A stretch of DNA of 53,434 nt, taken from Terriglobia bacterium (GTDB lineage Bacteria > Acidobacteriota > Terriglobia > Bryobacterales > Bryobacteraceae). Where the stretch lies: the NCBI GenBank assembly GCA_020073365.1, contig JAIQFL010000021.1, positions 1 through 53,434 of the forward strand, given 5' to 3'. Both the position numbers and the translations under genes were made by a program. How positions within the stretch are numbered: the stretch's first letter is position 1; each line of letters begins with the position of its first letter. Below, piece by piece: positions 15,910 to 25,617 of the stretch. The notes below the pieces were generated by a model, which was given only the letters and a program-made list of their open reading frames with translations, searched no databases and had not been told where the DNA came from.

Positions 15910-16059
15910 TATTTGGCCTCAGTTGAGTTTAACCCGGCCTAAGTACTACGGTGTTGAAGAGCATCTGACCAGTGGGAGGCCAGCCAGGGCGCCGGCCTCC
16001 AAGAGGACTGCGGGAATGATCCGCCATCGCGATTCCTACCGGCGCGGGGCGGCCAAGCC

Positions 16060-16722
16060 TCAGCGAAGGACCATACCTGGGAAACCGGAGTTGATTCTCA
16101 GCCCGGGCAGAGTCTCCAGCATCGAGGGAAGCGTGGGCAGGGAAGCGCTGCCCTGGCTCGGGAGGAGGTACCGGCCGGTGACGTTGCCTTTCCCTGGTGT
16201 CAGGCCCCAGACCACCTCGGCCATCAGGTGACACCCCTGGAACTGGCCTTCTCCAACCGCGAACATGCGGTGGACCGACTTTCCCCCAATTGCCGGCCGG
16301 CCGGCGGTCTCACCGACGAGCCAACCCACCCATGCTCCTTTGCCCGGCACCTCCAGCGCGAAATTGCCCCACCAGGGTCCGTTCCAGGTGGCCGAGTCGA
16401 GATCGAATGAGAAGTTATATCGAATCGTCCCCGAGATATTGGGATCCGCCGTCTCCCATTTCAGCAGCATTACCCTCGCGCGTGCCGATGTCTGGGTGCC
16501 GTTGGGGCACCACGGCGGAGATTTGGCATCGCTTGTTGGCGGCGGGTTGTCCATCCCCACGCATCGGATCATTCCCCGCTCGGGGATGTATGTGGCCGGG
16601 TCGGCGATCTCCGAACCGTTGAACGTCGCAATGGTACCAATCACACTATCCTGGGCAAGGCCGGAGCCCGCAAACATCAGATACACGGCTGGCGCTGCCG
16701 CGGCAATCCATCTAACCTTCAT
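16060..16722 (-). CDS. Secreted protein of unknown function
   Basis: About 220 residues from ATG 16720-16722, chosen because AAGGAG stands seven bases upstream and a clean signal peptide follows (KVRWIAAAAPAVYLMFAGSG, cleavage near LAQDS). The mature protein has a pair of Cys residues around IRCVGMDNPPP and PPWCPNG, a Trp-rich WNGPWWGNFALEVPG strand and a C-terminal Gly-rich end. I do not recognise a family. It is divergent from the PD40 regulator at 16897 and could be its target, which is only a positional guess. Confidence 0.7.
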   Translation of the reverse strand: MKVRWIAAAAPAVYLMFAGSGLAQDSVIGTIATFNGSEIADPATYIPERGMIRCVGMDNPPPTSDAKSPPWCPNGTQTSARARVMLLKWETADPNISGTIRYNFSFDLDSATWNGPWWGNFALEVPGKGAWVGWLVGETAGRPAIGGKSVHRMFAVGEGQFQGCHLMAEVVWGLTPGKGNVTGRYLLPSQGSASLPTLPSMLETLPGLRINSGFPGMVLR

Positions 16723-16896
16723 GACGAAACTCCTTTCGGGTTCCACCGGTTGAAATTGTGGAAACCCATGAAGAGCATGCCACCGGAGCCTGGCCTTCGA
16801 GAGTGGCATGGAATGACATGGCGGAAAAGCCATCGCTTGCCACCGGCTGCCCCCCGGAGTACTCTTAGGAGTGAAAAGGATCTATTAGTCCGGTTC

Positions 16897-18900
16897 ATGT
16901 TTGTTCCGAAGCCCATCCCGCCCTCACGCCAAAACGCAGCCGCCGGGGACCTGCTGGAGACCTGGAAGGAGATTGCCGCTTACCTGAATCGCGACCTGCG
17001 GACCGTGAAGCGGTGGGAGAGCACCCGCGGCCTGCCGGTCCACCGCCTCCCCGGCGGGCCTCAGGCGGCCGTCTACGCACTGAAATCCGAAGTAGATGCT
17101 TGGAGGCGGGGCGCGGAGCCGGCCGCCGAAGCTCCGGGCAGCCCAGTGGGAAAACGCCACAGAATTCCCTGGGCCGCCGCCGCGGCGCTGCTGGCGGCCG
17201 CCGCCATTGTGATCGTGTACCCCTGGCGCAGCACCCGGAAACCCGCTCCGCGCGTGACGAATCTCACGACATATCGCGGGGTCGAGTGGTACCCGGCATT
17301 CTCGCCGGATGGTAAACAGATCGCCTTCTCCTGGAACGGGGAGCACGAGGACAATTTCGACATTTACGTAAAGCTGGTGGACGTGGGGAACCCGATCCGC
17401 CTGACCACCGACAGCGCCATGGACCTGGCGCCTGCGTGGTCTCCGGACGGCCGCTACATCGCCTTCTTTCGCTGGCGTCTCGGCGAAGCCAAAACCGAAC
17501 GGCTCATCGTACCGGCCATGGGCGGTCCGGAACGGCGTGTTGCCGAAGGCTCCATCCGGCCGAGCGCCACTGGGCTTTTCTTTCCCATACACGCCTGGAC
17601 GCCCGACGGCACCAGGCTGATTGGAGGCGGCTCAACACCGACCGTGGCCTACCGGCTGGGACTGTTATCCACCTGCACCGGCGAGAGCCGGCCGCTCACC
17701 GAACCGCCCGCGGGTTCGCCCGGCGACTGCTGCCCCGCCGTGTCTCCCAGTGGCCGCACGCTCGCCTTCCTGCGCGCCTCGCCGGCTCGGTCCTACAAGC
17801 CGTTTCTGCTGGATATCCGGCCGAATGGCGAACCCTTAGGGCCGCCACGGCCGCTGGAGGTCCCGTCCTGCTCGAATCCCATGTGGTCCGGCAACGGAAG
17901 TGAATTGCTGTGCCTGGCGGGCGACGGCGGGGAGCAAACGCTTTGGCGCATCCCGATCAGTGGTGCACGGTCGCCGGAGCCCCTGCCATCCATCGGCGCG
18001 CTTGGCCGGCATCTGGCCATCTCTCCGAGGGGCGATCGTCTGGTCTATTCGAACTTCTCCTGGGAAGGAGACATCTGGCAGTTGAGCCTTTCCGGACATG
18101 AACCCGCAACTCGTCAGATCGCGTCTACCGCCGATGATCTTCAGCCGCGGTTCTCTCCCGATGGAAAGAGAATCGCCTTCCTGTCAAACCGAACCGGACA
18201 CCTGGCGATATGGGTGGCGGACCGCAACGGCGCCAATGCCTCGGAGTTGGCCGCGGCCGCCGCACAGGATGCGCCCGCGTGGTCGCCCGACGGACAACAC
18301 ATCGCTTACACCTGCCGGATCGGGGGCAACGCCGAAGACGTCTGCCTGATCGGCTCCTCCGGAGGAACGCCACGACGGCTGACCACAGAAACAGCGCGCG
18401 ATATTCTGCCGGGCTGGTCGCGGGATGGTCGATGGGTTTACTTCGCATCCGATCGCAGTGGGGCCTTCCAGACCTGGAAGATGGCGGCGGACGGCTCGGC
18501 GCCGGCGGTTCAGGTTACCAGGAACGGCGGCTTTGGCGGAATCGAGTCGACGGACGGCCGATTCCTCTACTATGCCCGCACGATCCTCTCGGGCCCGATC
18601 TGGCGGGTGCCCGTCCAGGGCGGCGAGGAAGTTCCACTTGGGGACGAGGTCCGCTCTCTCCGCTTGCCCCAGAATTTCGCGGTCGATGAAGATGGGATTG
18701 TGTTCGCCGCCTCAGACAATCCTATGCAGAGCTTCGAGATCCGACGGTATTCCCTTCTCACCAGGAACACGAAGGTGATCGCCCGAATCAAGGGCGGGTT
18801 CGGGAATGGCATTTCCCTCTCGCCGGACGGTCAAACCCTGCTGTACACCACTGCCGAAATGCACTCAGGCGACCTCATGATGGTGGAGAACTTCCGTTAA
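16897..18900 (+). CDS. HTH / transmembrane / PD40 beta-propeller regulator
   Basis: About 667 residues. Residues 15-70 form a MerR/excisionase-like helix-turn-helix (LETWKEIAAYLNRDLRTVKR, WES, RGLPVHR), a helix follows (AAAAALLAAAAIVIVYPW), and residues about 130-660 hold TolB-like PD40 blades with repeated FSPDGKQIAFSW, WSPDGRYIAFF and FSPDGKRIAFLS motifs. The layout, with an intracellular DNA-binding or partner-binding head and an extracytoplasmic propeller, is typical of Solibacter-type genomes and suggests a one-component membrane sensor. I chose ATG 16897 because the upstream in-frame stretch is Arg/Pro-rich and has no family-like content; a purine-rich AAAAGGA lies 16 bases before. Confidence 0.85.
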   Translation: MFVPKPIPPSRQNAAAGDLLETWKEIAAYLNRDLRTVKRWESTRGLPVHRLPGGPQAAVYALKSEVDAWRRGAEPAAEAPGSPVGKRHRIPWAAAAALLAAAAIVIVYPWRSTRKPAPRVTNLTTYRGVEWYPAFSPDGKQIAFSWNGEHEDNFDIYVKLVDVGNPIRLTTDSAMDLAPAWSPDGRYIAFFRWRLGEAKTERLIVPAMGGPERRVAEGSIRPSATGLFFPIHAWTPDGTRLIGGGSTPTVAYRLGLLSTCTGESRPLTEPPAGSPGDCCPAVSPSGRTLAFLRASPARSYKPFLLDIRPNGEPLGPPRPLEVPSCSNPMWSGNGSELLCLAGDGGEQTLWRIPISGARSPEPLPSIGALGRHLAISPRGDRLVYSNFSWEGDIWQLSLSGHEPATRQIASTADDLQPRFSPDGKRIAFLSNRTGHLAIWVADRNGANASELAAAAAQDAPAWSPDGQHIAYTCRIGGNAEDVCLIGSSGGTPRRLTTETARDILPGWSRDGRWVYFASDRSGAFQTWKMAADGSAPAVQVTRNGGFGGIESTDGRFLYYARTILSGPIWRVPVQGGEEVPLGDEVRSLRLPQNFAVDEDGIVFAASDNPMQSFEIRRYSLLTRNTKVIARIKGGFGNGISLSPDGQTLLYTTAEMHSGDLMMVENFR

Positions 18901-19166
18901 GCGAGGTATCCCGTCGAGCTCTTCCTCGCTGAATTCTGGCCGAAGACACCCGATGACACAGAGGGCGCCGCGGGTCGTCCAGAGCCCGGGTCAGGGTGGT
19001 CCCTCACACCAAAGCACCCGCCACCAACAGAACCCAACGCATTGAAACAACGGACGTTCGATACCGTAACGAACGTCCCGTAACGCCCCCGCAACCGTTG
19101 TGAACTGGACATGCGGGAGAGGCGGGCACTTGCCCTGCTCAACCACTCTGGGGTCAAGCGGTGCAT

Positions 19167-20760
19167 ATGAGAAGAAACGAATTCCACTTACGGACCCGGT
19201 TCGGGCTCGTATTGATTCTGGTCACAGCGCTGCTCGCTGGGATGGCGCAGCTCGGCATGGCACAGGAAGTCACCGGAGCGATCACCGGCAAGATCACGGA
19301 TCCATCCGCTGGAGCCATCGTCAACGCAACCATCACCGCCAAGGACATGGACCGGGGCACGGTCTGGAAGGCCCAGACCAACGAGGAAGGCCTCTATAGC
19401 CTGCCCCGCCTGCCCATCGGGCGGTGTGAGATCCGCGCCGAGGCCGGCGGCGTGATCCAGGTTTCCGACACCGCGATCTTCACCCGCGGCCTCCACACCC
19501 TGCGCATGGGCTTCCAGATGCAGCGTTACCGCAACAACTACATCCCAGCCACCAGCAATGACGGCGCGGCCGGCCAGATCGGCTTCAGCGGCCAGTATAC
19601 CGGCAGCGCCGAGACCGACTTTCTGCCGGGGCTGCCGTCGTACATGTCATACGGCCAGGGATTCGCGGGCACCGTGGGGCAGCGCAACAACGCCATCGGC
19701 GCGTTCTTCCAGGACGACTGGCGCATCAACAGCCGCTTGACCATCAACCTGGGCCTGCGTTGGCAGGGGTTCACGCCCATCTATGAGGTCCACGACCGCA
19801 TGACGAATTTCGGCGAATACACAGGGCAAATCCAACTGGCCGGCCAGAATGGCAACAGCCGCGCGCTCTACAACCAGTACAACGGCATCGCCAACTTCCT
19901 GCCCCGTCTGGGCCTTGCCTGGACGCCGTGGGGAGACCGGACAGTGATTCGCGCGGCGTTCAGCCGGTCCAGTTTCTGGGAAGGCACCGGCGAGTACAAC
20001 CGGCTGGCCACCAATGCGCCGTGGAACGTCGACCTGGTGGGCACCTTCGGCGCCGGCACGAATGGCTCGATTCCAGCCAACCAGGTCACTCTGGACCAGG
20101 GATTCGGAGCGCTGGGCGCGGACGCGGGAGGCGTGCCCTGCACCGTCACTACAGTGACTTCCGTCCCCGCCTCCTGCTTCGCGGGAGTGAGAATCCACGC
20201 CACCGATCCTAACTACCGTCCGGCCGTCTCCAATCAGTGGAACCTAACTCTCCAGCGCCAGCTTACTAACTCGCTCACCCTGCAGGCGGCCTATGTGGGC
20301 CAGCATACCGACCACATGGCGGCCATCTATAACATGGGCCAGAACGTGCTATTCCCCGACGGGACCAGCATGCCGGGGCCATACCTGTCGGGTAACTCAA
20401 CCCTCAAGAACATTGGAACCGGCCAGCAGAGACTCAATACTTCTACGGGCATCCAGAACTACAACGCATTGCAACAACTGACTGCTCAGCAGCGTCCTCA
20501 GCGGGGGCCTGACGTTCCAGCTCAACTACACCTGGCAGAAGTGCCTGACCAACAATCAGGGCTACTACGGCCGGTACGGCGATGCCCAGGCAAGCCAGGC
20601 CAGCGAGGACGTCTCCTTCCAGGAGTATGTCTACAACACCAGGCTGGACTACGGGCTCTGCGATCGCGACGTGACCAACGTCCTCACCGGCTACCTGAAC
20701 TAGGATCTGCCCTTCGGCCATGACCGCATGTTCGCGCTGGGACCAGCAGTTGTGTGCGCA
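19167..20760 (+). pseudogene. Decayed Oar-like TonB-dependent receptor
   Basis: The frame begins with a signal peptide and carboxypeptidase-regulatory domain (EVTGAITGKITDPSAGAIVN). After about 100 residues it jumps directly to outer-membrane barrel sequence (NNAIGAFFQDDWRINSRLTI); the plug and first barrel third present in the intact receptor at 48118-51456 are missing. Near 20480-20500 the frame shifts: continuing barrel sequence (LSGGLTFQLNYTWQKCLTNN) is in another frame. That frame hits TAG at 20701-20703 in GYLN-stop-DLPFGHDR and fades by about 20760. Three independent lesions make it non-functional as a receptor. Confidence 0.9.
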
Positions 20761-20850
20761 ATCCGAGCGCGCTGACCGGAGTAGTGAATTCCTCGTTAGG
20801 CGCACGAAATTTGCAATTCGCCTTGAAGTACACGTTCTAGATTCTGGAAC

Positions 20851-20911
20851 GACAGGGCAACCGCCTGTCCCACCAGTTTCCAAAGTGGGACAGGCCCATT
20901 GGCCTGTCGGC
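20851..20911. repeat. Pair of palindromic repeats, family B
   Basis: Two hairpins lie back to back: GACAGG...CCTGTC (20851-20869) and GGGACAGG...CCTGTC (20887-20908). The outer arms CTGTCCCAC (20865-20873) and GTGGGACAG (20885-20893) also pair, as in REP doublets. It sits between the dead receptor and the ThuA gene. Confidence 0.85.
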
Positions 20912-21825
20912 GGCGCTCTCTCCGTAGACTCTACAATGGTGCATATGATCCGATCCACCCGATCGCCGGAGCCGTCCTCGGCGCAGCGTTGCTCCTCATG
21001 CCCTGCGTTTTCCATGGCCAGCCTGCCCGGCGCAAGAGGCTCCTGGCATGGGGGGACACAATTACGGCGTACCAGCACGATTCGGTGTCGCACGCCATGG
21101 CCACCATCGAACGCCTGGGCCGCGAGTCCGGGGCGTTCGATGCGTATCTCCGCACCGATTCGCAGTGGATCACGAAGCAGCCGGTTCCGGAGCCCGCCCG
21201 CAACACCAAAAACCTGAACGATTTCGACGCCATCTTCTTTATAGGCACGGGCGACAACCTCAACCAGCAGCAGAAGAAGGACCTGATGTCGTTCATCAAG
21301 GAAGAGGGCAAGGGCTTCGTGGGCGCGCATACCGGCGATGACGCCTTCTTCGACTGGCCGGAATTCGGCGAGATGATCGGCGGCTACTTCGACGACCATC
21401 CGTGGGGAGTCTTCGACGCGCCGGTGATCGTGGAAGAGCCGGACTTTCCCGCCATGAAGGGGTTCCCGCTGCGCTTCACCATCCGCGACGAGATCTACCA
21501 GCACAAGAATTTTGCGCGCGACAAGGTGCGCGTGCTGGCGCGGCTCGACGCCTCCAAGCTGGATTTCACCAAGCCGAAGATCCATCGCACGGACCGCGAT
21601 TTTCCGGTGGCCTGGGCCAAGATGTACGGTAAGGGCCGGGTGTTCTACTCCACGTTCGGACACGCCGATGAAGCCTGGGACAATCCGCAGGTTCAGAAGA
21701 TGTACCTGACAGCCGTGAAGTGGGCCATGCGGATGGAAGGCGACGACGTGACGCCGGGGCCTGCCAAGCCGCGGGATCTGGACGGGCGCTTCGATGGTGC
21801 AACCTTGCTGCCCCGCATACATTAG
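20899..21825 (+). CDS. ThuA-like domain protein, secreted
   Basis: Up to 308 residues. A hydrophobic signal-like segment (GAVLGAALLLMPCVFHG) precedes a ThuA-type, glutamine-amidotransferase-like fold: RKRLLAWGDTITAYQHDSV, FDAIFFIGTGD, GKGFVGAHTGDDAFFDWPEF with GGYFDDHPW, and GRVFYSTFGHADEAWDNP near the end. The family is tied to carbohydrate turnover; its reaction is not established. The start is doubtful: in this frame only TTG 20899 (inside a palindromic repeat) and ATG 20998 (inside the signal segment) are available. ATG codons at 20936 and 20945 with a better N-terminus are in another frame, suggesting a small indel between 20945 and 20990. Confidence 0.8.
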   Translation: MACRRRSLRRLYNGAYDPIHPIAGAVLGAALLLMPCVFHGQPARRKRLLAWGDTITAYQHDSVSHAMATIERLGRESGAFDAYLRTDSQWITKQPVPEPARNTKNLNDFDAIFFIGTGDNLNQQQKKDLMSFIKEEGKGFVGAHTGDDAFFDWPEFGEMIGGYFDDHPWGVFDAPVIVEEPDFPAMKGFPLRFTIRDEIYQHKNFARDKVRVLARLDASKLDFTKPKIHRTDRDFPVAWAKMYGKGRVFYSTFGHADEAWDNPQVQKMYLTAVKWAMRMEGDDVTPGPAKPRDLDGRFDGATLLPRIH

Positions 21826-21890
21826 AACGCTGATGCCATCACGCACGGCTCAGGTTCCCCGCGACATAGTTCTGAAGTCCACTCGCCCGC

Positions 21891-23654
21891 TTACACCGGC
21901 GCCGCGATGCGCTCTCTTCCCTCCCCCACCTGCTGCCGCCACATCGCGTAGTACAGGCCCTGGTTCGACAGCAGTTCGTCATGGCGGCCGAACTCCACGA
22001 TCCGGCCGCGCTCCAGCACGTAAATGCGATCGGCGTGCAGCACCGTCGAGAGGCGGTGCGCGATCAGACAGGTGATGGCGTCCCGGCTGGTCGCCACCTC
22101 GCGGATGGTCTGGCTGATCTCTTCCTCGGTAAGCGAGTCGAGCGACGAAGTGGCCTCGTCGAACACCAGCAACTGCGGCCGCCGGAGCAGTGCCCGCGCG
22201 ATGGACAGCCGCTGCTTCTCGCCGCCCGAGACTTTCACGCCGCCTTCGCCGATCACCGTGTCGAGCCCGCGGTCCGCGCGCTCCAGCAAGCTCTCGACGG
22301 ACGCCTGGCGCAGCACCTCCAGGCACTCCTCGTCGCTCGCGTCCGGCCGCACGAAACGCAGATTCTCGCGGATGGATCCCGAGAAAAGCTGGGCATCCTG
22401 GGTCACGAATCCGATGCGTTTCCGCAGGTCCTCTATGGCGACTTCGTCTTCCCTCGTTCCGTTGTAATAAATATGTCCGGTCTTAGGCCTGTACAGCCCC
22501 ACCAGCAATTTCACCAGCGTGGTTTTCCCGGCGCCCGATGGCCCCACAAACGCGATCGTTTCTCCGCGGTCTACCCGAAACGAGATTTCCCGCAAAGCGG
22601 GGAAGGAAGCGGACTGGTGCTGAAATGAGACGTTTTCAAACCTCAGCGTCTGCAGGAGCGCGACCGGCACCGGCCGCCCCGGACGCGGCTCCGGCGGCAG
22701 TCTCAGGATGCCCTCGAAGTTCTGCAGCGAGACCTCCGTCTCGCGATAGACGTTGATCACGTTGCCCAGCTCCTGCAGCGGGCCGAAGATGAAGAACGAA
22801 TAGATCCACAGGGAAAAGAACTGGCCCACGCTGATGCGCTGCGTGAAGATCAGGTACAGCATCAGAAAGAGAATCGAAGTCCGCAACAGGTTCACGCACG
22901 ACCCTTGCACGAAGCTCAGGCTGCGCAGATAGCGTACCTTCTTCAGCTCCAGCTTGAGGATCTTGGCCGTGGTGGCGTTGAGCCGTGCGATCTCCTGCTG
23001 CGCCAACCCCAGGCTCTTCACCAGTTCGATGTTGCGCAACGATTCCGTGGTGGCTCCGGCCAGGGCCGTGGTCTCCCGAACAATGTGCTTCTGCACTTCT
23101 TTGATCTTGCGGCTGAGCACCGAGCTCAAACCGCCCAGCAGCGGCACGGTGGCCAGATAGGCGGGCGCCACCGACCAGTGCACGCGCGAGGCATAGATCA
23201 TCACGAACACCAGGCCGATCAGTGTCACAAACACCATGTTCACCGCCAGCGAGATGAACTTCTCGACGTCGCTTCGCACCTTTTGCAGCTTGCCCAGAGT
23301 CTCGCCGCTGCGCTGGTCCTCGAACAGGGTATACGGCAGTTCCAGCGAGTGGCGGATGCCATCGGCGTAGATGTTGGCGCCCACCTGTTGGGTGATCACG
23401 TTGACGAAGTAATCCTGGAAGTTCTTGGCCACGCGGGAGACAAATGCCACCCCCACGGCCGCCCCCAGCAGAACGCTGACCCCGCTGATGAACTGCGCCC
23501 TGGAATAATCGTGGTAGCGCGTGGCGTACGAGTCAATGATATGCCGGAAGATCAGCGGGTCCAGCAGCGAGAAGACCTGGTTGATCGTCGCCAGCACCAG
23601 GGCCGCCGCTACCAGTTTCCAGTACTGCCGCAGATATTGATACAGAATCGCCAT
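21891..23654 (-). CDS. ABC exporter, fused permease and ATPase (MsbA-like)
   Basis: 587 residues with six membrane helices (15-300) and one nucleotide-binding domain: Walker A GPSGAGKTT (371-379), Q-loop FVTQD, signature VSGGEKQR (475-482), Walker B LLVFDE (495-500) and the switch His in IAHR. This is a half-transporter expected to work as a homodimer exporting a lipid, peptide or drug; substrate cannot be read from the sequence. The ATG at 23654 has a GGAG element 11 bases upstream. It stands alone on its strand near a palindromic repeat. Confidence 0.95.
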   Translation of the reverse strand: MAILYQYLRQYWKLVAAALVLATINQVFSLLDPLIFRHIIDSYATRYHDYSRAQFISGVSVLLGAAVGVAFVSRVAKNFQDYFVNVITQQVGANIYADGIRHSLELPYTLFEDQRSGETLGKLQKVRSDVEKFISLAVNMVFVTLIGLVFVMIYASRVHWSVAPAYLATVPLLGGLSSVLSRKIKEVQKHIVRETTALAGATTESLRNIELVKSLGLAQQEIARLNATTAKILKLELKKVRYLRSLSFVQGSCVNLLRTSILFLMLYLIFTQRISVGQFFSLWIYSFFIFGPLQELGNVINVYRETEVSLQNFEGILRLPPEPRPGRPVPVALLQTLRFENVSFQHQSASFPALREISFRVDRGETIAFVGPSGAGKTTLVKLLVGLYRPKTGHIYYNGTREDEVAIEDLRKRIGFVTQDAQLFSGSIRENLRFVRPDASDEECLEVLRQASVESLLERADRGLDTVIGEGGVKVSGGEKQRLSIARALLRRPQLLVFDEATSSLDSLTEEEISQTIREVATSRDAITCLIAHRLSTVLHADRIYVLERGRIVEFGRHDELLSNQGLYYAMWRQQVGEGRERIAAPV

Positions 23655-23702
23655 CGATGAAGATACTCCCTTGAGTGATGCTCCTGTTTTTCGCCTGAAC
23701 CC

Positions 23703-23736
23703 AGTGGGACAGACGATCGTTTTTCGTCATCTGTCC
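23703..23736. repeat. Palindromic repeat, family B
   Basis: GTGGGACAGACGA is followed by a TCATCTGTCC arm, forming an imperfect hairpin in the gap between the ABC exporter and the secreted 205-residue protein. Confidence 0.75.
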
Positions 23737-23780
23737 AGCCCGCTTCAGCCGGCTCCGGTCTGGCCGGTCGGCGCCCTGTC

Positions 23781-24395
23781 CTACTTGAACCGCAGTGTGA
23801 TGCGATTCTCCCGGCCGCCGTAGGTCAGCTCCAGGTCCTTCATCTTCTGCTTCTCCATGGGGAAGTAGAGCAGGCCGCTGACGGGCTCTCCGGTCTTCTT
23901 CTCGGGGAGGATTTTGGCGTCGAGAGTCTTCTTGAGCGGGTTTTCCTGATCTTCGTTCTTCATCGTGGCCTTGGTGGGCCCCTTGGCCCCCTCGCCCCCG
24001 CTGCCGACACCCATTCCGATTCCGCCCATGCTCCAGCCTCGCGATTTCTTCACTTCCCCGCCATCTCCCGAGAGCACCAATGCTCCCTGGCCGGCAATCT
24101 GGCTGGCGGCAAACGGTTTGGTCTTCTCCCCGTCTCTATCGGTGCGCAACTGGAAGTCGTCGCGGTCGATCGTGACGTCCTTGCCGTATTTGGGATCCAC
24201 TTTTACCTCGGCCACAATGTAATGTCCATCGAGGTCGGAGCCGATGAATTCCTTGACATCGGCAGGATCGATGTGGAGCGTAACCGTGAGGATCAGGTCC
24301 TCATTCTCGCCCCGGGCCGTGGCGACGGTCTTCTTGGACGCCGCCGTGAGGACCAGCGCCGGCAAAAGTAAGAGGGAGAAAAGGCGGGTTGCCAT
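23781..24395 (-). CDS. Secreted protein of unknown function
   Basis: About 204 residues from ATG 24393-24395, immediately before a signal peptide (ATRLFSLLLLPALVLTAAS). The mature part starts with KKTVATARGENEDLILTV, has DRDDFQLRTDRDGEKTKPF, a Gly/Met-rich SMGGIGMGVGSGG hinge and ends with a LELTYGGRENRITLRFK strand. Gly-rich hinge and strand-rich ends suggest a small extracytoplasmic beta protein. I do not recognise a family with known function. Confidence 0.75.
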   Translation of the reverse strand: MATRLFSLLLLPALVLTAASKKTVATARGENEDLILTVTLHIDPADVKEFIGSDLDGHYIVAEVKVDPKYGKDVTIDRDDFQLRTDRDGEKTKPFAASQIAGQGALVLSGDGGEVKKSRGWSMGGIGMGVGSGGEGAKGPTKATMKNEDQENPLKKTLDAKILPEKKTGEPVSGLLYFPMEKQKMKDLELTYGGRENRITLRFK

Positions 24396-24515
24396 TGGAG
24401 AACCTCTGCACCGATTATAGCGTCCCGTTATAGCCTCCCGAAAACGGGGGCGCGGCAAGAAGGGATGCGGCCCGGATTTTCTCCGCGAGCGGTCGGGCGC
24501 CTGCTCCTCACAGGC

Positions 24516-25475
24516 TCAAGGCCACAGGTCGGTGCTGAGGTATTTCATTCCGGAATCGTTGATGAGAGTGACCACGGTTCTGCCCGGCAGCAGCTTCAAG
24601 GCGGCGGCGACATTGGCCCCGGAGGAAAAGCCGGCGAAGATCCCTTCCTCACGGGCCAGCCGGCGAGCTACGGCTATGGCCTCGTCGTCGGCGACCCGTA
24701 TGTATCCGTCCACATGCTCCCGCCGGACCAGCGGCAGATCGGGCATGGAGTAACCGCCGCCCTGGATGCGATGATTCGGGTTGACTGACTTGTCGCCCGC
24801 CAGCACCGCGCACCCTTCCGGTTCCACGATGAAACATTGGATGGCCGGATGGTGGTCCTTGAGTGCCGCCGCGCAGCCCGCAAACGAGCCGCCCGTCCCG
24901 GCAAAGTCGCAGAAAGCATCGATGCAGCCACCGGCCTGTTTCAGGATCTCGGGCCCGGTGTGCAGGTAGTGCGCCCGAAAATTTCCGCGATGATGAAACT
25001 GATCCGCGCGAAATGCCCTCCGCTGAAGGGCGATTCGCCGGGCCGCTTGCTCCACCAATTCGAGATCGCCGCCGGAGACCTGTCCCGGCTGCGAATCGGG
25101 CAGTTGATCGACGGTTACCACTTCCGCTCCCAAAGCCCGCATCATGCGTGCGCGCTCCGGAGAATTGCCCTTCGACATCACCGCCACGAATGGGTATCCC
25201 TTCACACCGCAGACGATCGCCAGTCCTGTACCGGTGTTGCCACTGGTCAGCTCGACTACCGTTTGACCGGGTTGGAGACTGCCATCCGCTTCCGCGTCTT
25301 CGATGATCTGCCGCGCGATGCGGTCCTTCTTCGAAAGTCCGGGATTCAGATACTCCAACTTCGCCAGCAGCCGGCCTTCCATCCCTTTGGCGATTCGGGC
25401 GAGATCCACCAACGGAGTTTCGCCGATCGCTTCGACGGCGGAAGGCAGCAGGTCCAACTTCGCGGGCCATGGCAT
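24516..25475 (-). CDS. PLP-dependent cysteine-synthase-like enzyme
   Basis: About 319 residues of the fold-type II PLP family (CysK/CysM/cystathionine beta-synthase). The PLP lysine is Lys50 in NPGLSKKDR, the substrate/phosphate loop is SGNTG (78-82), and GTGGSFAG and a late SSGANVAA loop hold the cofactor phosphate. Such enzymes replace a beta-leaving group of serine or O-acetylserine with sulfide or another nucleophile. With KK in place of the usual SVKDR the exact subfamily is uncertain. The start at ATG 25475 gives a family-like MPWPAKLDLLPSAVEAIGET opening. It may relate to the sulfate assimilation genes at 36205-38816, though not adjacent. Confidence 0.88.
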   Translation of the reverse strand: MPWPAKLDLLPSAVEAIGETPLVDLARIAKGMEGRLLAKLEYLNPGLSKKDRIARQIIEDAEADGSLQPGQTVVELTSGNTGTGLAIVCGVKGYPFVAVMSKGNSPERARMMRALGAEVVTVDQLPDSQPGQVSGGDLELVEQAARRIALQRRAFRADQFHHRGNFRAHYLHTGPEILKQAGGCIDAFCDFAGTGGSFAGCAAALKDHHPAIQCFIVEPEGCAVLAGDKSVNPNHRIQGGGYSMPDLPLVRREHVDGYIRVADDEAIAVARRLAREEGIFAGFSSGANVAAALKLLPGRTVVTLINDSGMKYLSTDLWP

Positions 25476-25605
25476 GAATCCAGTATCGGGCGAATCGCCA
25501 GGCGGCGTCAGACCGGCAAGGGGCAAGCAGGCCTCCCCCGGGGGCTCCCCCCAAGCCGGACGTGACCATGATAGGGCGGTTCGTCTTCCGATTCAGGCAT
25601 TGCAC

Positions 25606-25611
25606 TATGAT
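25606..25611 (+). promoter_or_regulatory. -10 element upstream of hicB
   Basis: TATGAT ends seven bases before the hicB ATG, and there is no ribosome binding site between, so the transcript is probably leaderless. No convincing -35 is seen. Confidence 0.45.
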
Positions 25612-25617
25612 GGATGT

